This document shows positions 1-8,595 of a stretch of DNA of 64,000 bases, one piece after another. Source of the DNA: Martinezella rhizogenes (lineage in GTDB: Bacteria; Pseudomonadota; Alphaproteobacteria; Rhizobiales; Rhizobiaceae); NCBI RefSeq assembly GCF_007002745.1, contig NZ_SGNY01000014.1, positions 1 to 64,000 on the forward strand, read 5' to 3'. The position numbers and the translations under genes are program-made. The notes under the pieces were generated by a model. The model saw only the letters and a program-made list of their open reading frames with translations. It ran no database searches and had not been told where the DNA came from. Within the stretch, counting starts at the first letter, position 1. Each line of letters begins with the position of its first letter.

Positions 1-111
1 GGTCGCCTTGACCTCAACAAGCACTTCGCCGGCGCGCGGACCTTCCAGCTGAACGGTCATGACCTCAAGCGGTTTTCCTGCCTGAATGGCAACAGCGGCG
101 CGTACGTCCAT
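1..111 (-). CDS. S-(hydroxymethyl)glutathione dehydrogenase, N-terminal part (cut by window edge)
   Basis: The first 37 codons of a zinc-dependent class III alcohol dehydrogenase, which oxidises the glutathione adduct of formaldehyde. The start reads MDVRAAVAIQAGKPLEVM, followed by a stretch ending in GEVLVEVKAT, which is the family's conserved opening just before the catalytic-zinc region. The ATG at 111 is preceded by a good AAGGAA ribosome-binding site. The rest, including all zinc ligands, lies beyond position 1. It is transcribed in the same direction as the importer operon that ends at 249, but 137 bases separate them. Family identity is secure from this short piece; substrate follows from the family only. 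Confidence 0.85.
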   Translation of the reverse strand, partial: MDVRAAVAIQAGKPLEVMTVQLEGPRAGEVLVEVKAT

Positions 112-248
112 CTCAATTTCCTTTTCATGTTTGTTCGAGGTTCGGCAATCAAGCGACAGGGTTCGCCTGGCAATTCCGGCGAAACACCATGGTCAGCTTA
201 TCGGCAATCAGACGATGCATGCCGTTGTCTCTCCGGCATCATATACTC

Positions 249-935
249 TCAGCGCGCCGCATGCCGCATCATATGTCGCTCGGCCACGCGAATGAGCATC
301 ACAAGGGTGAGATTGATGACGAGGTAGATCGCGCCAGCCAGGGCGAAGACTTCAAAAATCGCGAAGGTCTGGCTCATCAGACGTTTTGCATATCCAGTGA
401 TCTCGAGAACCGTGATTGTCGAGGCAAGGCTTGTCCCCTTGACGACGAGGATAAGCTCATTGCCGTAAGCTGGCAGCGCCTGACGAATGGCGAGCGGGAA
501 TTCGATCCGGCGGAAGCGCAGAAATGGCGACATTCCGGTGGCTTTGGCCGCTTCCTTCAGACCCGCGGGAACGGAGAGCAACCCGCCACGCAGAATTTCG
601 GATGTGTAGGCCGCCGTGTTCAGAGCCATGGCCATGACCGCACAGCGCGTGCCGTCACTGACGATCCACCAGGTGATCGCATTGTTTTTGATGAAGCCGA
701 GCTGGCCGAGCCCGTAATAAAACAGGAACAGCTGCACCAGAAGCGGCGTCCCACGAAAAACCATGCTGTAATATTTCGCAAACCCCGAAACGAAGCGGTT
801 TTCGGACAGTCTCATCAAGGCAAGGCCAAGACCGAGGTTGAAACCGATCGCGACGGATATCACGGTTATCGCCGCCGTTGTCGAAAGACCTCTTAAAAGG
901 AACGGCAACGATGTTTCCCAAAATTCGATATCCAT
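249..935 (-). CDS. Polar amino acid ABC transporter permease (HisM/OccM type)
   Basis: A 228-residue inner-membrane permease of the His/Glu/Gln/opine importer family. The N-terminal segment with FRGTPLLVQLFLFYYGLG is the hallmark of this family's M-type permease. The EAA loop that contacts the ATPase lies around residues 150-180 (LPAYGNELILVVKGTSLAS). About five hydrophobic segments are visible. It starts four bases after its partner permease ends and is the last gene of the operon that begins with the Rieske oxygenase at 5805. The substrate cannot be read from the permease; gene context suggests a methylated or conjugated amino compound. Confidence 0.9.
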   Translation of the reverse strand: MDIEFWETSLPFLLRGLSTTAAITVISVAIGFNLGLGLALMRLSENRFVSGFAKYYSMVFRGTPLLVQLFLFYYGLGQLGFIKNNAITWWIVSDGTRCAVMAMALNTAAYTSEILRGGLLSVPAGLKEAAKATGMSPFLRFRRIEFPLAIRQALPAYGNELILVVKGTSLASTITVLEITGYAKRLMSQTFAIFEVFALAGAIYLVINLTLVMLIRVAERHMMRHAAR

Positions 936-939
936 CGCG

Positions 940-1647
940 TTATGTCCTTGCCCTAAGTCTCACCAGACGCTCCACCCTGTCAAAGCCGGCCTGGCTGATC
1001 AGGGTGATCGCGAAGTACACGGACGCTGCGATAAGGAAAAAAATCAGCGGATTGCGCGTGCTGCCGGCACCAACGGAGGCGGTACGCATCAATTCCTGCA
1101 ACCCGACGACCGAGACCAGCGCCGTGTCCTTGATGGTTGTTTGCCAGACATTGTTCATGCCGGGAATGGCGATGCGAAGCATCTGCGGCAGGATGATGCG
1201 CCTGAAGATACGGCGTCCGGGAATTCCCAAGGCCCGCGCCGCCTCGATATGTCCTGCCGGGATGGAGGCCAGTGCGCCCCTGATGACCTCGGTCGAATAG
1301 GCGCCCGAGATCGTTCCGACGGCAACCACGGCAATGATGAAGGCGTATCCGCTGTCGGCGAGAGCCGCATATCCGAATGCCGTGGCAACCTGCGTGACGA
1401 ATTCCACCGAGGAAAAGAACAGCAGATAGATGATCAGCAGTTCAGGCACACCGCGCACAAGCGAAGTATAGGCGTCCACCACAAGTGTCAGCGGAAATAT
1501 CCGCGCCCACTTGATAACCCCGCACAAGGTTCCGATCAGCGCACCGACAACGATGCTCACCGTGCCGACGGCAATGGTTATCGCCGCGCCCTGCAGAATG
1601 GCCCTTATCCACCCACCCTGCCAAACCAGCATCAGACTAGACTCCAT
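940..1647 (-). CDS. Polar amino acid ABC transporter permease (HisQ/OccQ type)
   Basis: A 235-residue inner-membrane permease, partner of the gene at 249-935. It has VRGVPELLIIYLLFF in the N-terminal half and an EAA loop (IPGMNNVWQTTIKDTALVS) in the C-terminal half. The open frame extends upstream to 1785, but that stretch is arginine/cysteine-rich and unlike the family. I chose the ATG at 1647 (MESSLMLVWQGGW), preceded by a G-rich ribosome-binding site. Q- and M-type permeases normally form a heterodimer with one ATPase dimer. The gap to the binding-protein gene upstream is about 140 bases. Confidence 0.88.
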   Translation of the reverse strand: MESSLMLVWQGGWIRAILQGAAITIAVGTVSIVVGALIGTLCGVIKWARIFPLTLVVDAYTSLVRGVPELLIIYLLFFSSVEFVTQVATAFGYAALADSGYAFIIAVVAVGTISGAYSTEVIRGALASIPAGHIEAARALGIPGRRIFRRIILPQMLRIAIPGMNNVWQTTIKDTALVSVVGLQELMRTASVGAGSTRNPLIFFLIAASVYFAITLISQAGFDRVERLVRLRART

Positions 1648-1785
1648 GAGACCTGCCCCCAAGTTTTGCTGGCTCTTCCAGCACCTTGCCGGCACCGGGC
1701 GTCGCCAGCATTTTCGACCGTACAAACCCCTAGAGCTTGCGATGGAACGATCGCCCCGCACTCCGGTAGAGAGCGGGGCAGACAC

Positions 1786-2580
1786 TTAGTTGCAAGGTCG
1801 GGAGATATCCATTTTGAACCACTTCTGGCTCGACTTTCCAATCGATCCATCGGCAACGAGGTCGCAGAGGGCCTTGTCGATCTTTGCTTTCAGCTCTGTG
1901 TTTTCTTTGGCGATGCCGACACCGATGCCTTCACCGAGGGTGGAATCGAATTTGCTCTGAACCTTCACGTCGACAAACTGAAAGTCCTTGCCTTCAGGCT
2001 TGGCCAGAAAATCCTGCAGCGCGGAGGCATCGGCAAATGCCGCCTCGATGCGGCCGCTTGCGAGATCAATCTGCATGTTGTCGAGCGTGTCGTAGGTCTT
2101 GAGATTGGCTCCAGGGATCCGCTTTTCGACAAAGTGGGCGTGTGTCGTGCCAGTCTGCACACCGATGGCTTTCCCATCGAGCCCCTTCAGCAAGGCGTCG
2201 ATGTCCTTGATGCCGGCGAGATCCGAGGTCTTGGGGACCAGGAACATGTTCGCCAGTTCGGCATAGCCGACCGAAAAATTGATTTCCTTTTTCCGATCCT
2301 GGGTAATCGACATCCCGGAAATGATGATGTCGAAGCGTTTCGCCTTGAGGGCCGGTATCAGCCCATCGAAGGCCTGCACGACGAACCGACATTTCATGGC
2401 GAGTTTCGTGCATAGCAGATTGCCGACATCCGCATCAAAACCGGTCACCTTGCCGGCGGAATCGGCCATGCTCCACGGCGGATAGGCGCCTTCGGTGCCG
2501 ATCGACAGTTCACCTTCCGCGGCGTTGGCCGTGCTGACGCCGGCAAGAAGCAGGGCAAGAGACAAGACTTTAAAATTCAT
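1786..2580 (-). CDS. Periplasmic amino-acid-type substrate-binding protein
   Basis: A 264-residue solute-binding protein of family 3 (HisJ/ArgT-like). The start is the ATG at 2580, with an AGGGGA ribosome-binding site; it opens MNFKVLSLALLLAGVSTANA, a clear Sec signal peptide. The mature protein begins with a family-typical stretch (LSIGTEGAYPPWSMADSAGK) and contains GFDADVGNLLC and a segment predicting MQIDLASGRIEAAFAD, both standard ligand-lobe motifs. It supplies ligand to the permeases at 249-1647. The ligand is not determinable from sequence alone. Confidence 0.9.
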   Translation of the reverse strand: MNFKVLSLALLLAGVSTANAAEGELSIGTEGAYPPWSMADSAGKVTGFDADVGNLLCTKLAMKCRFVVQAFDGLIPALKAKRFDIIISGMSITQDRKKEINFSVGYAELANMFLVPKTSDLAGIKDIDALLKGLDGKAIGVQTGTTHAHFVEKRIPGANLKTYDTLDNMQIDLASGRIEAAFADASALQDFLAKPEGKDFQFVDVKVQSKFDSTLGEGIGVGIAKENTELKAKIDKALCDLVADGSIGKSSQKWFKMDISRPCN

Positions 2581-2654
2581 AACGCGAGTTCCCCTATTGG
2601 TTATTTGTTGCGTTTTAGGTGCCGGACGCCGTCCGACAGAAAGTCGGCGGCAGC

Positions 2655-4628
2655 TCATAAAGTCCGCGACAGGAACTGACGCAGTCGTTCCGATCGCGGA
2701 TTGCTGAACAATTCCGCAGGCGTACTCTCTTCCTCCACCTTTCCCTGGTGCAGGAACAGAATCTTGTGCGATACCTCGCGCGCAAACTGCATTTCATGCG
2801 TGACGAGGATCATGGTGTTGCCCTCTTCCGCCAGCTGGCGGATCACCCGCAGGACTTCGCCCACGAGTTCCGGGTCGAGAGCCGATGTCGGCTCATCGCA
2901 GAGGATGACTTTCGGCCGCATTGCCAGCGTTCTGGCAATGGCGGCGCGTTGCTGCTGGCCGCCGGAGAGCTGACCGGGATACTGGCCATGTTTTTCCGAG
3001 AGCCCGACCTTCTTCAGCAACTGATGGGCGTGTTCGATCGCATCCTGACGACGTTCACCCAGCACATGCACGGGCGCCTCGATGATGTTTTCAAGCACGG
3101 ACATATGGGGCCAGAGATTGAAGTTCTGAAACACCATACCGACGCGGGCGCGAATACGCTCGACCTGGCGCATGTCGGCGGGATGAGAGCGGCCGTTCCC
3201 TGCGCTCTTCATCCGTATTTCCTCACCATCTATGACGATCGTGCCGCTGCTGGGCTGCTCCAGCAGGTTTATGCAGCGCAAAAACGTGCTCTTGCCGGAG
3301 CCGGACGATCCGATCATCGAGACGACTTCGCCGGGGTCGGCGCTCAGCCCGACACCTGACAGCACCTCGTGCGTGCCGAAACTTTTATGCAGATCGCGAA
3401 CTTCAACGGCTGGTCGGTCATGACGCTTGATGTTGACCGGGATCGCCGGTGGCCAGTTGACGACGGACGCAGGGGCGGCCGCTGTCGCGATTTCTTCCTC
3501 CCTATTCGGCCCGGCGACCGAGGCGAGCGCCGTCAGTGCGCGGTCGAAATATCGCAGGCTTGTCCCAAGACAGTTCTGCTGCCATTCGGGATCAACCGGA
3601 ATGAAGGCTGTGCGCAGCGTCGTCTTGATTTTCCGGCCAAGCGGAGATTCGATATTTCCGAACAGATGCAGCCAGTTATCCGCCTGCACGGCGTCCATCA
3701 CAACCGGGCCCTCAAGGGTTCCGCATTCGATCACAAGCGGCAGCACACGGCTGTTCGGCAGGGATTTGCGCACCGCTGCCGAGACATAACCCGTGGCGGT
3801 CGCGGCAATGCCGGTGTCTGTCGTTGCGCCCTTGCCGGTCATCACGACCGCCAGCGCATGCCCATAGGTTTTCCTGCCCCATTCCAGCCCGTCATGGTCC
3901 TCTTCGGCGACGCTGAGCAAAGCGGGATATCCGTAAGGTCCGGCACCGGTGTGTAGATCGAAGACGATGACATCGGATGCACCGCTGACGAAGGTATTCA
4001 AAACATCCCTGAGAGTGTGGTTCGACCACGTCGGACCGCTGCCGCCGTAAAACAGCCCGTCCGGACAGTCATATTGGCCTGCTTCAACGATTGCGGCGAT
4101 GCCGGCATGACCACCGGCTGCGGCTTTGGCGTCTTTCAGTTTTTGATCGGCACGGTCACGATCAGGCCCATCCCACTCGGCGCAGACAAAGGCCTCGTGA
4201 AGCGTCGCATATCGCTCATTTCGCGGAACGGCGGCTTCCCAGTCAATGAAATTGCGGTTGAGATCGACATTGTCTTCGTTGACCCGACGGCTCCATGCCG
4301 TCCCCCAGGGATTGATCAGGTGAATGATCACGACAGCCATATCGGCGGCGAGGGGCAACGGATTGTTTGCAGAGAGCCATTCGGCCTGGCATGCCGATCC
4401 GAATTGCCCCTCCACCCCGTGGGTGCCGGACAGGATGACAAGCTTTTTCGATGCATTGCGTTCACCGAGATAAGCAACATCGGTAAAAAGCGGCTCGCCG
4501 CCGGGGCCATGCAATGGATGTTTGTATTCAAACAGGGCAGCGCCGGACCGGCGTGCCGCGGAGAGAAAACGCTGTCGCAGCACAGTATAGTCCACAGAAT
4601 AAAGCTCAGGCTGCCTGATGTGGCGCAT
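2655..4628 (-). CDS. DUF2817 (M14-like) peptidase fused in frame to an amino-acid ABC transporter ATPase
   Basis: A 657-residue, two-domain protein. Residues 1 to about 375 are a DUF2817 zinc carboxypeptidase-like domain: GTHGVEGQFG (HxxE ligands), NEDNVDLNRNF, a third ligand candidate in DLHTGAGPYG, and IECGT. Residues from about 408 are a complete HisP-type ATPase with Walker A GSSGSGKST, signature LSGGQQQR and Walker B VILCDEPTSALDPE. A low-complexity Ala/Pro linker joins them. The ATG at 4628 has GGGAG upstream. The paralogous ATPase at 10155-10934 is a free-standing 259-residue protein. At 3407/3408 the sequence looks as if one base has been lost: with one base restored, the peptidase would stop at once and an ATG at 3421 would open a normal ATPase frame (see findings). 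It may therefore be a genuine recent fusion or a sequencing error. Confidence 0.85.
   Translation of the reverse strand: MRHIRQPELYSVDYTVLRQRFLSAARRSGAALFEYKHPLHGPGGEPLFTDVAYLGERNASKKLVILSGTHGVEGQFGSACQAEWLSANNPLPLAADMAVVIIHLINPWGTAWSRRVNEDNVDLNRNFIDWEAAVPRNERYATLHEAFVCAEWDGPDRDRADQKLKDAKAAAGGHAGIAAIVEAGQYDCPDGLFYGGSGPTWSNHTLRDVLNTFVSGASDVIVFDLHTGAGPYGYPALLSVAEEDHDGLEWGRKTYGHALAVVMTGKGATTDTGIAATATGYVSAAVRKSLPNSRVLPLVIECGTLEGPVVMDAVQADNWLHLFGNIESPLGRKIKTTLRTAFIPVDPEWQQNCLGTSLRYFDRALTALASVAGPNREEEIATAAAPASVVNWPPAIPVNIKRHDRPAVEVRDLHKSFGTHEVLSGVGLSADPGEVVSMIGSSGSGKSTFLRCINLLEQPSSGTIVIDGEEIRMKSAGNGRSHPADMRQVERIRARVGMVFQNFNLWPHMSVLENIIEAPVHVLGERRQDAIEHAHQLLKKVGLSEKHGQYPGQLSGGQQQRAAIARTLAMRPKVILCDEPTSALDPELVGEVLRVIRQLAEEGNTMILVTHEMQFAREVSHKILFLHQGKVEEESTPAELFSNPRSERLRQFLSRTL
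3395..3425 (-). other. Fusion junction with cryptic ATPase start, probable one-base deletion
   Basis: On the minus strand an ATG at 3421-3419 opens MTDQP in the +1 frame, and the sequence then becomes VEVRDLHKSFG only in the present frame. Adding one base between 3408 and 3407 gives MTDQP-VEVRDLHKSFG, close to the paralogous ATPase start MPDQSFPALRVEDLHKSFG. The same insertion ends the peptidase frame with TGA (bases 3405-3403). That would be an ordinary short gene overlap. Confidence 0.6.
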
Positions 4629-4764
4629 CAAGGATACTCCCGATTGATTGCAGAGGTCGGCTTTTGCCGTTCACCCGCTATGTTCCCGATTATTTTGTGT
4701 GATCTTCGCCTGGCTCCGTGGGCCAAGCGAAGAACGTATTGCCAAAGCATTCCGGCGCTGGCGA

Positions 4765-5805
4765 TTATTCTGCGGCAGCGACCATGCTCACAGTCTCGCT
4801 TTCGATCATCTGCGAAAGTTTACGCCGGAACCGCAGGGGGCCAACGTCGATCTTCAGATCGAGGTTGGGGGTCTGCTTGTTGGCAATACCGTGATGAACC
4901 GCTTCCAGCACGATACGGTCCTCTTCGAACGCACCGCGAACGGAGGTTGCAAAACGCGCCGAAACATCCGGGTCATCGGGTGCGAAATTGCGCATCTGGA
5001 ACCAGTAATATTTCGTGCGGTTTTCATCCACCGGCGTCATGAAGTTGTAGCTGTCCATCAGGAACGTATTGTCCGGCAACTCCCGGCCCTCGCCACCGGA
5101 ACCGGATGGTGCAAAGATCGCCTTGATGATGGCGTTGCTGGGATAGCGAACCTCGTAATGCTGTTTGCGGTCGCACGTCCCTTCGAACTGCAGAAAGGGA
5201 GCGTAGAAAGGCGCGGGTTCCGAATCCAGCATCCACCGCCAGACCACCACGCCATCGCTTTTCACCGTCGTTTCCAGCGGCGTTTCTTCGCAGGCCGAAC
5301 TGGCGAACGAACTCTGATGCACCCAGGCGACGTGGGACGGATCAAGCAGATTGTCCGTCATGTAGAGGTAATTGCAGTTGATCGTCATGGACTCGCCGCG
5401 ATTGACGCCCCAGGACGGATCACCGAAATGCTCGACATGGAAAATCTCGGCTGGATCGGCTTTCGCAGCATCACCCATCCAGATCCAGACAAGGCCGTAA
5501 CGTTCTTCGACCGGATAGGACCGCACGCAGGCCACATGTGGAATACGTTCTGCCCCCGGCACGCGGGTGCAGGCGCCCGAACAGTCGAAGGTCAGGCCAT
5601 GATAACCACATTCAACATCATCGCCCTTGATGCGCCCCATGGATAAGGGCAGCTTGCGATGGGGACAGGCATCTTCAAGGGCTGCCAGCTTTCCACTCTG
5701 CAGGCGATATAGGACGATATTTTCGCCGAGCATCGTAACGGGCGTCAGGTCGCGGCCGATTTCATGATCCCATGTCGCGACGTACCAGGCATTCCTGAGA
5801 AACAT
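4765..5805 (-). CDS. Rieske non-haem iron oxygenase, VanA-type demethylase oxygenase component
   Basis: A 346-residue oxygenase of the vanillate/dicamba O-demethylase family, which removes methyl groups oxidatively as formaldehyde and needs a reductase partner. The Rieske [2Fe-2S] ligands are Cys47, His49, Cys66 and His69 (ACPHRKLPLSMG and ECGYHG). The mononuclear-iron region is DNLLDPSHVAWVHQSSF near residue 165. The ATG at 5805 (MFLRNAWYVATWDHE) fits the family start and has AAGGGGAAG upstream; the frame's extension to 5880 is not used. It is the first gene of the importer operon and is divergent from the LysR gene. No VanB-type reductase lies in the window. The substrate is unknown; N- or O-methylated compounds are both possible. 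Confidence 0.88.
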   Translation of the reverse strand: MFLRNAWYVATWDHEIGRDLTPVTMLGENIVLYRLQSGKLAALEDACPHRKLPLSMGRIKGDDVECGYHGLTFDCSGACTRVPGAERIPHVACVRSYPVEERYGLVWIWMGDAAKADPAEIFHVEHFGDPSWGVNRGESMTINCNYLYMTDNLLDPSHVAWVHQSSFASSACEETPLETTVKSDGVVVWRWMLDSEPAPFYAPFLQFEGTCDRKQHYEVRYPSNAIIKAIFAPSGSGGEGRELPDNTFLMDSYNFMTPVDENRTKYYWFQMRNFAPDDPDVSARFATSVRGAFEEDRIVLEAVHHGIANKQTPNLDLKIDVGPLRFRRKLSQMIESETVSMVAAAE

Positions 5806-5887
5806 TTTTCTTCCCCTTATTCCAGCTTCCAGTGAGAGAAGTATTTTCTTTGTGGCGCTGGCCGACAAGCGGATTTCCATTGCGTTC

Positions 5888-5908
5888 TTGTTTAGAAAAA
5901 CTTAACAA
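5888..5908. promoter_or_regulatory. Candidate LysR operator between the oxygenase operon and the regulator
   Basis: Interrupted palindrome with arms TTGTTTAG (5888-5895) and CTTAACAA (5901-5908), seven of eight positions symmetric, spacer five A. It lies in the 126-base divergent interval, 24 bases before the LysR start, as expected for an autoregulating LysR site. Confidence 0.5.
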
Positions 5909-5931
5909 AAGACAGAATCGGAGATACCGTC

Positions 5932-6858
5932 TTGGCCATGCCTCCCCTCCATGCCCTGCAAGCTTTTGAAGCCGTTGGAAGGTGCGGTACGATGAGGACC
6001 GCTGCAAAAGAGCTTGGCGTGACACCCAGCGCCATCAGCCAACAGGTGCGCAAGCTTGAGGATCATCTCGGCGTCACGCTTCTTGAGCGCGTGGGACGCC
6101 GTGTGGAGTTGACGTCATGGGGCGTCCTTCTTCACAAGGAAGTCGCCAAGGGTTTCAACCAGCTTCATCATTCCGTCGATGTGCTTGAGCGGGCGCGGAG
6201 CCAGACCGGCATTGTGCTCACTGCTCTCAGTTCGGTCGTCAACAAATGGATCGGCCGCAAGATCTTCGATTGGCAGGCTCTCTACCCCGAAGCCAATGTT
6301 CGCATCATCGGCAAGGACGACGAGCCCAGCCTCACAGCCGGGCAGAGCGATTTCCGCATAACCTATGGAAAGCGCGCAGAAGTGCACGCCCATTTCGCTC
6401 CTCTCTACACGGACTGGGTAGTTCCCGCCTGCTCGCCCCGTCTGCTGGGAGACCGCACCCTGGCGACCGCAGCGGACGTTCTCAAATTCCCTTTGCTCAA
6501 CATCGAGTGGGAATCCCATTACAGCCGGCCGCCACAATGGAGCGAATGGGCGCAACTCGTTGGTGCGACCGTGAATGAACGACTCTCAAGTCTGTTTTTC
6601 GCACTTTCGAGCAACGCAATCGACGCCGCCGTCAACGGCCACGGCTTCGTTCTGGCTCAGCTTTCTATGATCGAGGACGAGTTGGAGGCAGGCACTCTTA
6701 TCGTGCCGTTTGATATTCGCCTTCCACTTCCCGAGAGTTATTATCTGGCCTGGGATCGCTCCGCATTTGAGAAACCCTATGGAAGAGAATTTCATATGTG
6801 GGTGATGGGGATTGCGAAAAAGCAATCCGTCATCTCATCTCCAGCGGGCAGCGCCTGA
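5932..6858 (+). CDS. LysR-family transcriptional regulator (GcvA-like)
   Basis: A 308-residue regulator. The N-terminal winged helix reads PPLHALQAFEAVGRCGTMRT followed by AAKELGVTPSAISQQVRKLE; the C-terminal co-inducer domain resembles GcvA/AmpR proteins. TTG at 5932 lies eight bases after GGAG, whereas ATG at 5938 lies fourteen bases away, so TTG is the better-placed start; the two differ by two residues. It is divergent from the Rieske/importer operon and shares the palindrome at 5888-5908, so it probably controls that operon in response to the imported substrate or its product. The next gene is convergent, 27 bases away. Confidence 0.9.
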   Translation: MAMPPLHALQAFEAVGRCGTMRTAAKELGVTPSAISQQVRKLEDHLGVTLLERVGRRVELTSWGVLLHKEVAKGFNQLHHSVDVLERARSQTGIVLTALSSVVNKWIGRKIFDWQALYPEANVRIIGKDDEPSLTAGQSDFRITYGKRAEVHAHFAPLYTDWVVPACSPRLLGDRTLATAADVLKFPLLNIEWESHYSRPPQWSEWAQLVGATVNERLSSLFFALSSNAIDAAVNGHGFVLAQLSMIEDELEAGTLIVPFDIRLPLPESYYLAWDRSAFEKPYGREFHMWVMGIAKKQSVISSPAGSA

Positions 6859-6885
6859 TCGGGGAAACTTCGCAGATCGCGATCG

Positions 6886-7815
6886 CTATTGCGGCCTTTC
6901 TGTTTGCCCATTTGGAAGTGTCATCCTCAAGCGGTGAATATGGGCAGCCCCGATGCCGCAGCAGCCGCCGATGATCGTCGCGCCGGCCTCTGCCCAGGAG
7001 CAGGCATAACGCGAATAGACATCATCATTCAAATCCTTGCGCGTGTCGTGCAGGCCCTCATTGGCGGCCGCCTCACCCTGTTCACCTTCGAAGGCATTGG
7101 CGTAGACACCGATTTCGAGGCGGACATTCTTCTCCCGGAAGACACGCGCTGCCACCTCTACGGCCCCCTGCATGACCTCGGGCTTGCTGCAATTGAACAG
7201 GATCGCCTCGGCACCCGATGAAGCCACCCAGTATGCGGCATTTTCTACAGTTTCGGTTGACCGGAGTTTCGGTTCGTCGCCCCTTATCGCTGCCTCGCCA
7301 TCTTCCAGTGTAAACGAAATCCAGAGCGGTTTGCCGGTTGCCGCCACCGCTTCGCGGACGGCATCCGCCTCGGCGATCAGGCTCAGCGTCTCGCCGAGCC
7401 ATACGTCGACGAAGGGTGCAAGATTTTCGACAAGCACTTTCAGATAGTCCTGCACTCGCGAAGGCTGAAAATTCTGCGGCTCGTAGGAGCCGAAGATCGG
7501 CGGCAGCGAACCGGCAACCAGCACTTTGCGATCCGTGACCGCATCGGCTGCTTCCCGCGCCAGACGGCCTGCGAGACGGATCAGCGCTGGCCCCTCGTTC
7601 CGGAACCTTTCCTCGCCGATGTGGAAGGGGACGAGCGCGTAGCTGTTTGTGGTGATGATCTGCGTACCCGCAGCGATGAATTCCCTGTGAACCTCGCGCA
7701 CGATGTCAGGTGAATTCATCAAGGCCAGTGCCGACCATTCAGGCTGCTTAAGCTCGGCGCCCAGCCGCAGCAGCTCGCGGCTCATACCGCCGTCGAGAAT
7801 TCGTATTGTGCTCAT
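6886..7815 (-). CDS. Homocysteine S-methyltransferase family protein
   Basis: A 309-residue cytosolic methyltransferase of the BHMT/MmuM family, which transfers a methyl group from S-methylmethionine or a betaine-like donor to homocysteine. It opens RILDGGMSRELLRLGAELKQ, the family's typical start. Zinc ligands are the Cys in ILFNCSKPEVM and the Cys pair in GGCCGIG near the C-terminus. It is the last gene of the second importer operon, 78 bases after a permease gene, which suggests that the importer brings in the methyl donor. S-methylmethionine is the simplest guess; a betaine or sulfonium compound is the alternative. Confidence 0.85.
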   Translation of the reverse strand: MSTIRILDGGMSRELLRLGAELKQPEWSALALMNSPDIVREVHREFIAAGTQIITTNSYALVPFHIGEERFRNEGPALIRLAGRLAREAADAVTDRKVLVAGSLPPIFGSYEPQNFQPSRVQDYLKVLVENLAPFVDVWLGETLSLIAEADAVREAVAATGKPLWISFTLEDGEAAIRGDEPKLRSTETVENAAYWVASSGAEAILFNCSKPEVMQGAVEVAARVFREKNVRLEIGVYANAFEGEQGEAAANEGLHDTRKDLNDDVYSRYACSWAEAGATIIGGCCGIGAAHIHRLRMTLPNGQTERPQ

Positions 7816-7893
7816 GAGTTCATCTCCATTCAGGCTATCGCGCCGTCACCGGCAGCGGAATTTTCAAAACAATGTGGTGGATTGTCCGTCCAG

Positions 7894-8583
7894 CTAGCGG
7901 CGAACCGGCACCTGTGCTTCCAGACCTCGAAAGACACGGGCGATCACGGCCGTCAGGGTAAGATAGAAGCAGGTAACAACGAGCAGCGGCTCATAGACCA
8001 GCAGGGTGTCCTGGCGAACCTTGTTGGCCACCGCATAGAGATCCATCACGGTGACGGTGAAGGCGAGCGGCGTCGCCTTTAGCTGCATGATGATTTCTCC
8101 CGCAATCGTCGGCAGGGCGATGCGAATGGCGCGTGGCAGCCAGATGCGGCGGGTCAGCTTCCAGGGTGAAAGGCCAAAGGCCCGACCGGCTTCGAGTTCG
8201 CCTTTGGGAACGGCAAGCAGCGCTCCGCGCAAGACCTCGGCCTCATAAGCCGCATAATTCAGCGTGAAGCTGACGGCGGCGAAAAAGAAGCCCTCGCGCA
8301 AAATCGGCCAGAACAGGCTCTGGCGAAGCCCGGGAACCATGGGCAGCAGCGAACCGACCCCGTAATAAAGCAGCCAGAGCTGGATCAGCAGCGGCGTGCC
8401 GCGAAAGAAGGTGCAGTAGCCGCGAGCCAAAAGCCGCGTCAGCCTGCCGCCGCTGACCTGCGCGAAAGCAAGCCCGATGGCGAGGATGAAGCCGAACACC
8501 ACCGAGATCACCAGTAGCGCCACGGTTTGCCACGCACCCGTGAGAAGCAGGGGCCAATAGTTCGGTATCCAGTCAAAACTCAT
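7894..8583 (-). CDS. Polar amino acid ABC transporter permease (HisM type)
   Basis: A 229-residue inner-membrane permease, clearly paralogous to the gene at 249-935: FRGTPLLIQLWLLYYGVGSL in the N-terminal half, YAAYEAEVLRGALLAVPKGE in the middle, and an EAA loop (ALPTIAGEIIMQLKATPLAF) towards the C-terminus. It lies 12 bases after the partner permease ends. Together with 8596-9321 it should form the channel of the importer whose binding protein is at 9333-10106. Confidence 0.9.
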   Translation of the reverse strand: MSFDWIPNYWPLLLTGAWQTVALLVISVVFGFILAIGLAFAQVSGGRLTRLLARGYCTFFRGTPLLIQLWLLYYGVGSLLPMVPGLRQSLFWPILREGFFFAAVSFTLNYAAYEAEVLRGALLAVPKGELEAGRAFGLSPWKLTRRIWLPRAIRIALPTIAGEIIMQLKATPLAFTVTVMDLYAVANKVRQDTLLVYEPLLVVTCFYLTLTAVIARVFRGLEAQVPVRR

Positions 8584-8595
8584 GGGGTGCTTTCC

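Noticed and set aside
162..183. Inverted repeat TTCGCC/GGCGAA between the permease and the formaldehyde dehydrogenase gene
   Set aside because: Short stem, large loop and no T-tract; could be chance in GC-rich DNA.
838..2415. Long plus-strand open frame (525 codons) opposite the first importer
   Set aside because: It lies antisense to two permeases and a binding protein with clear family motifs; the translation resembles no family.
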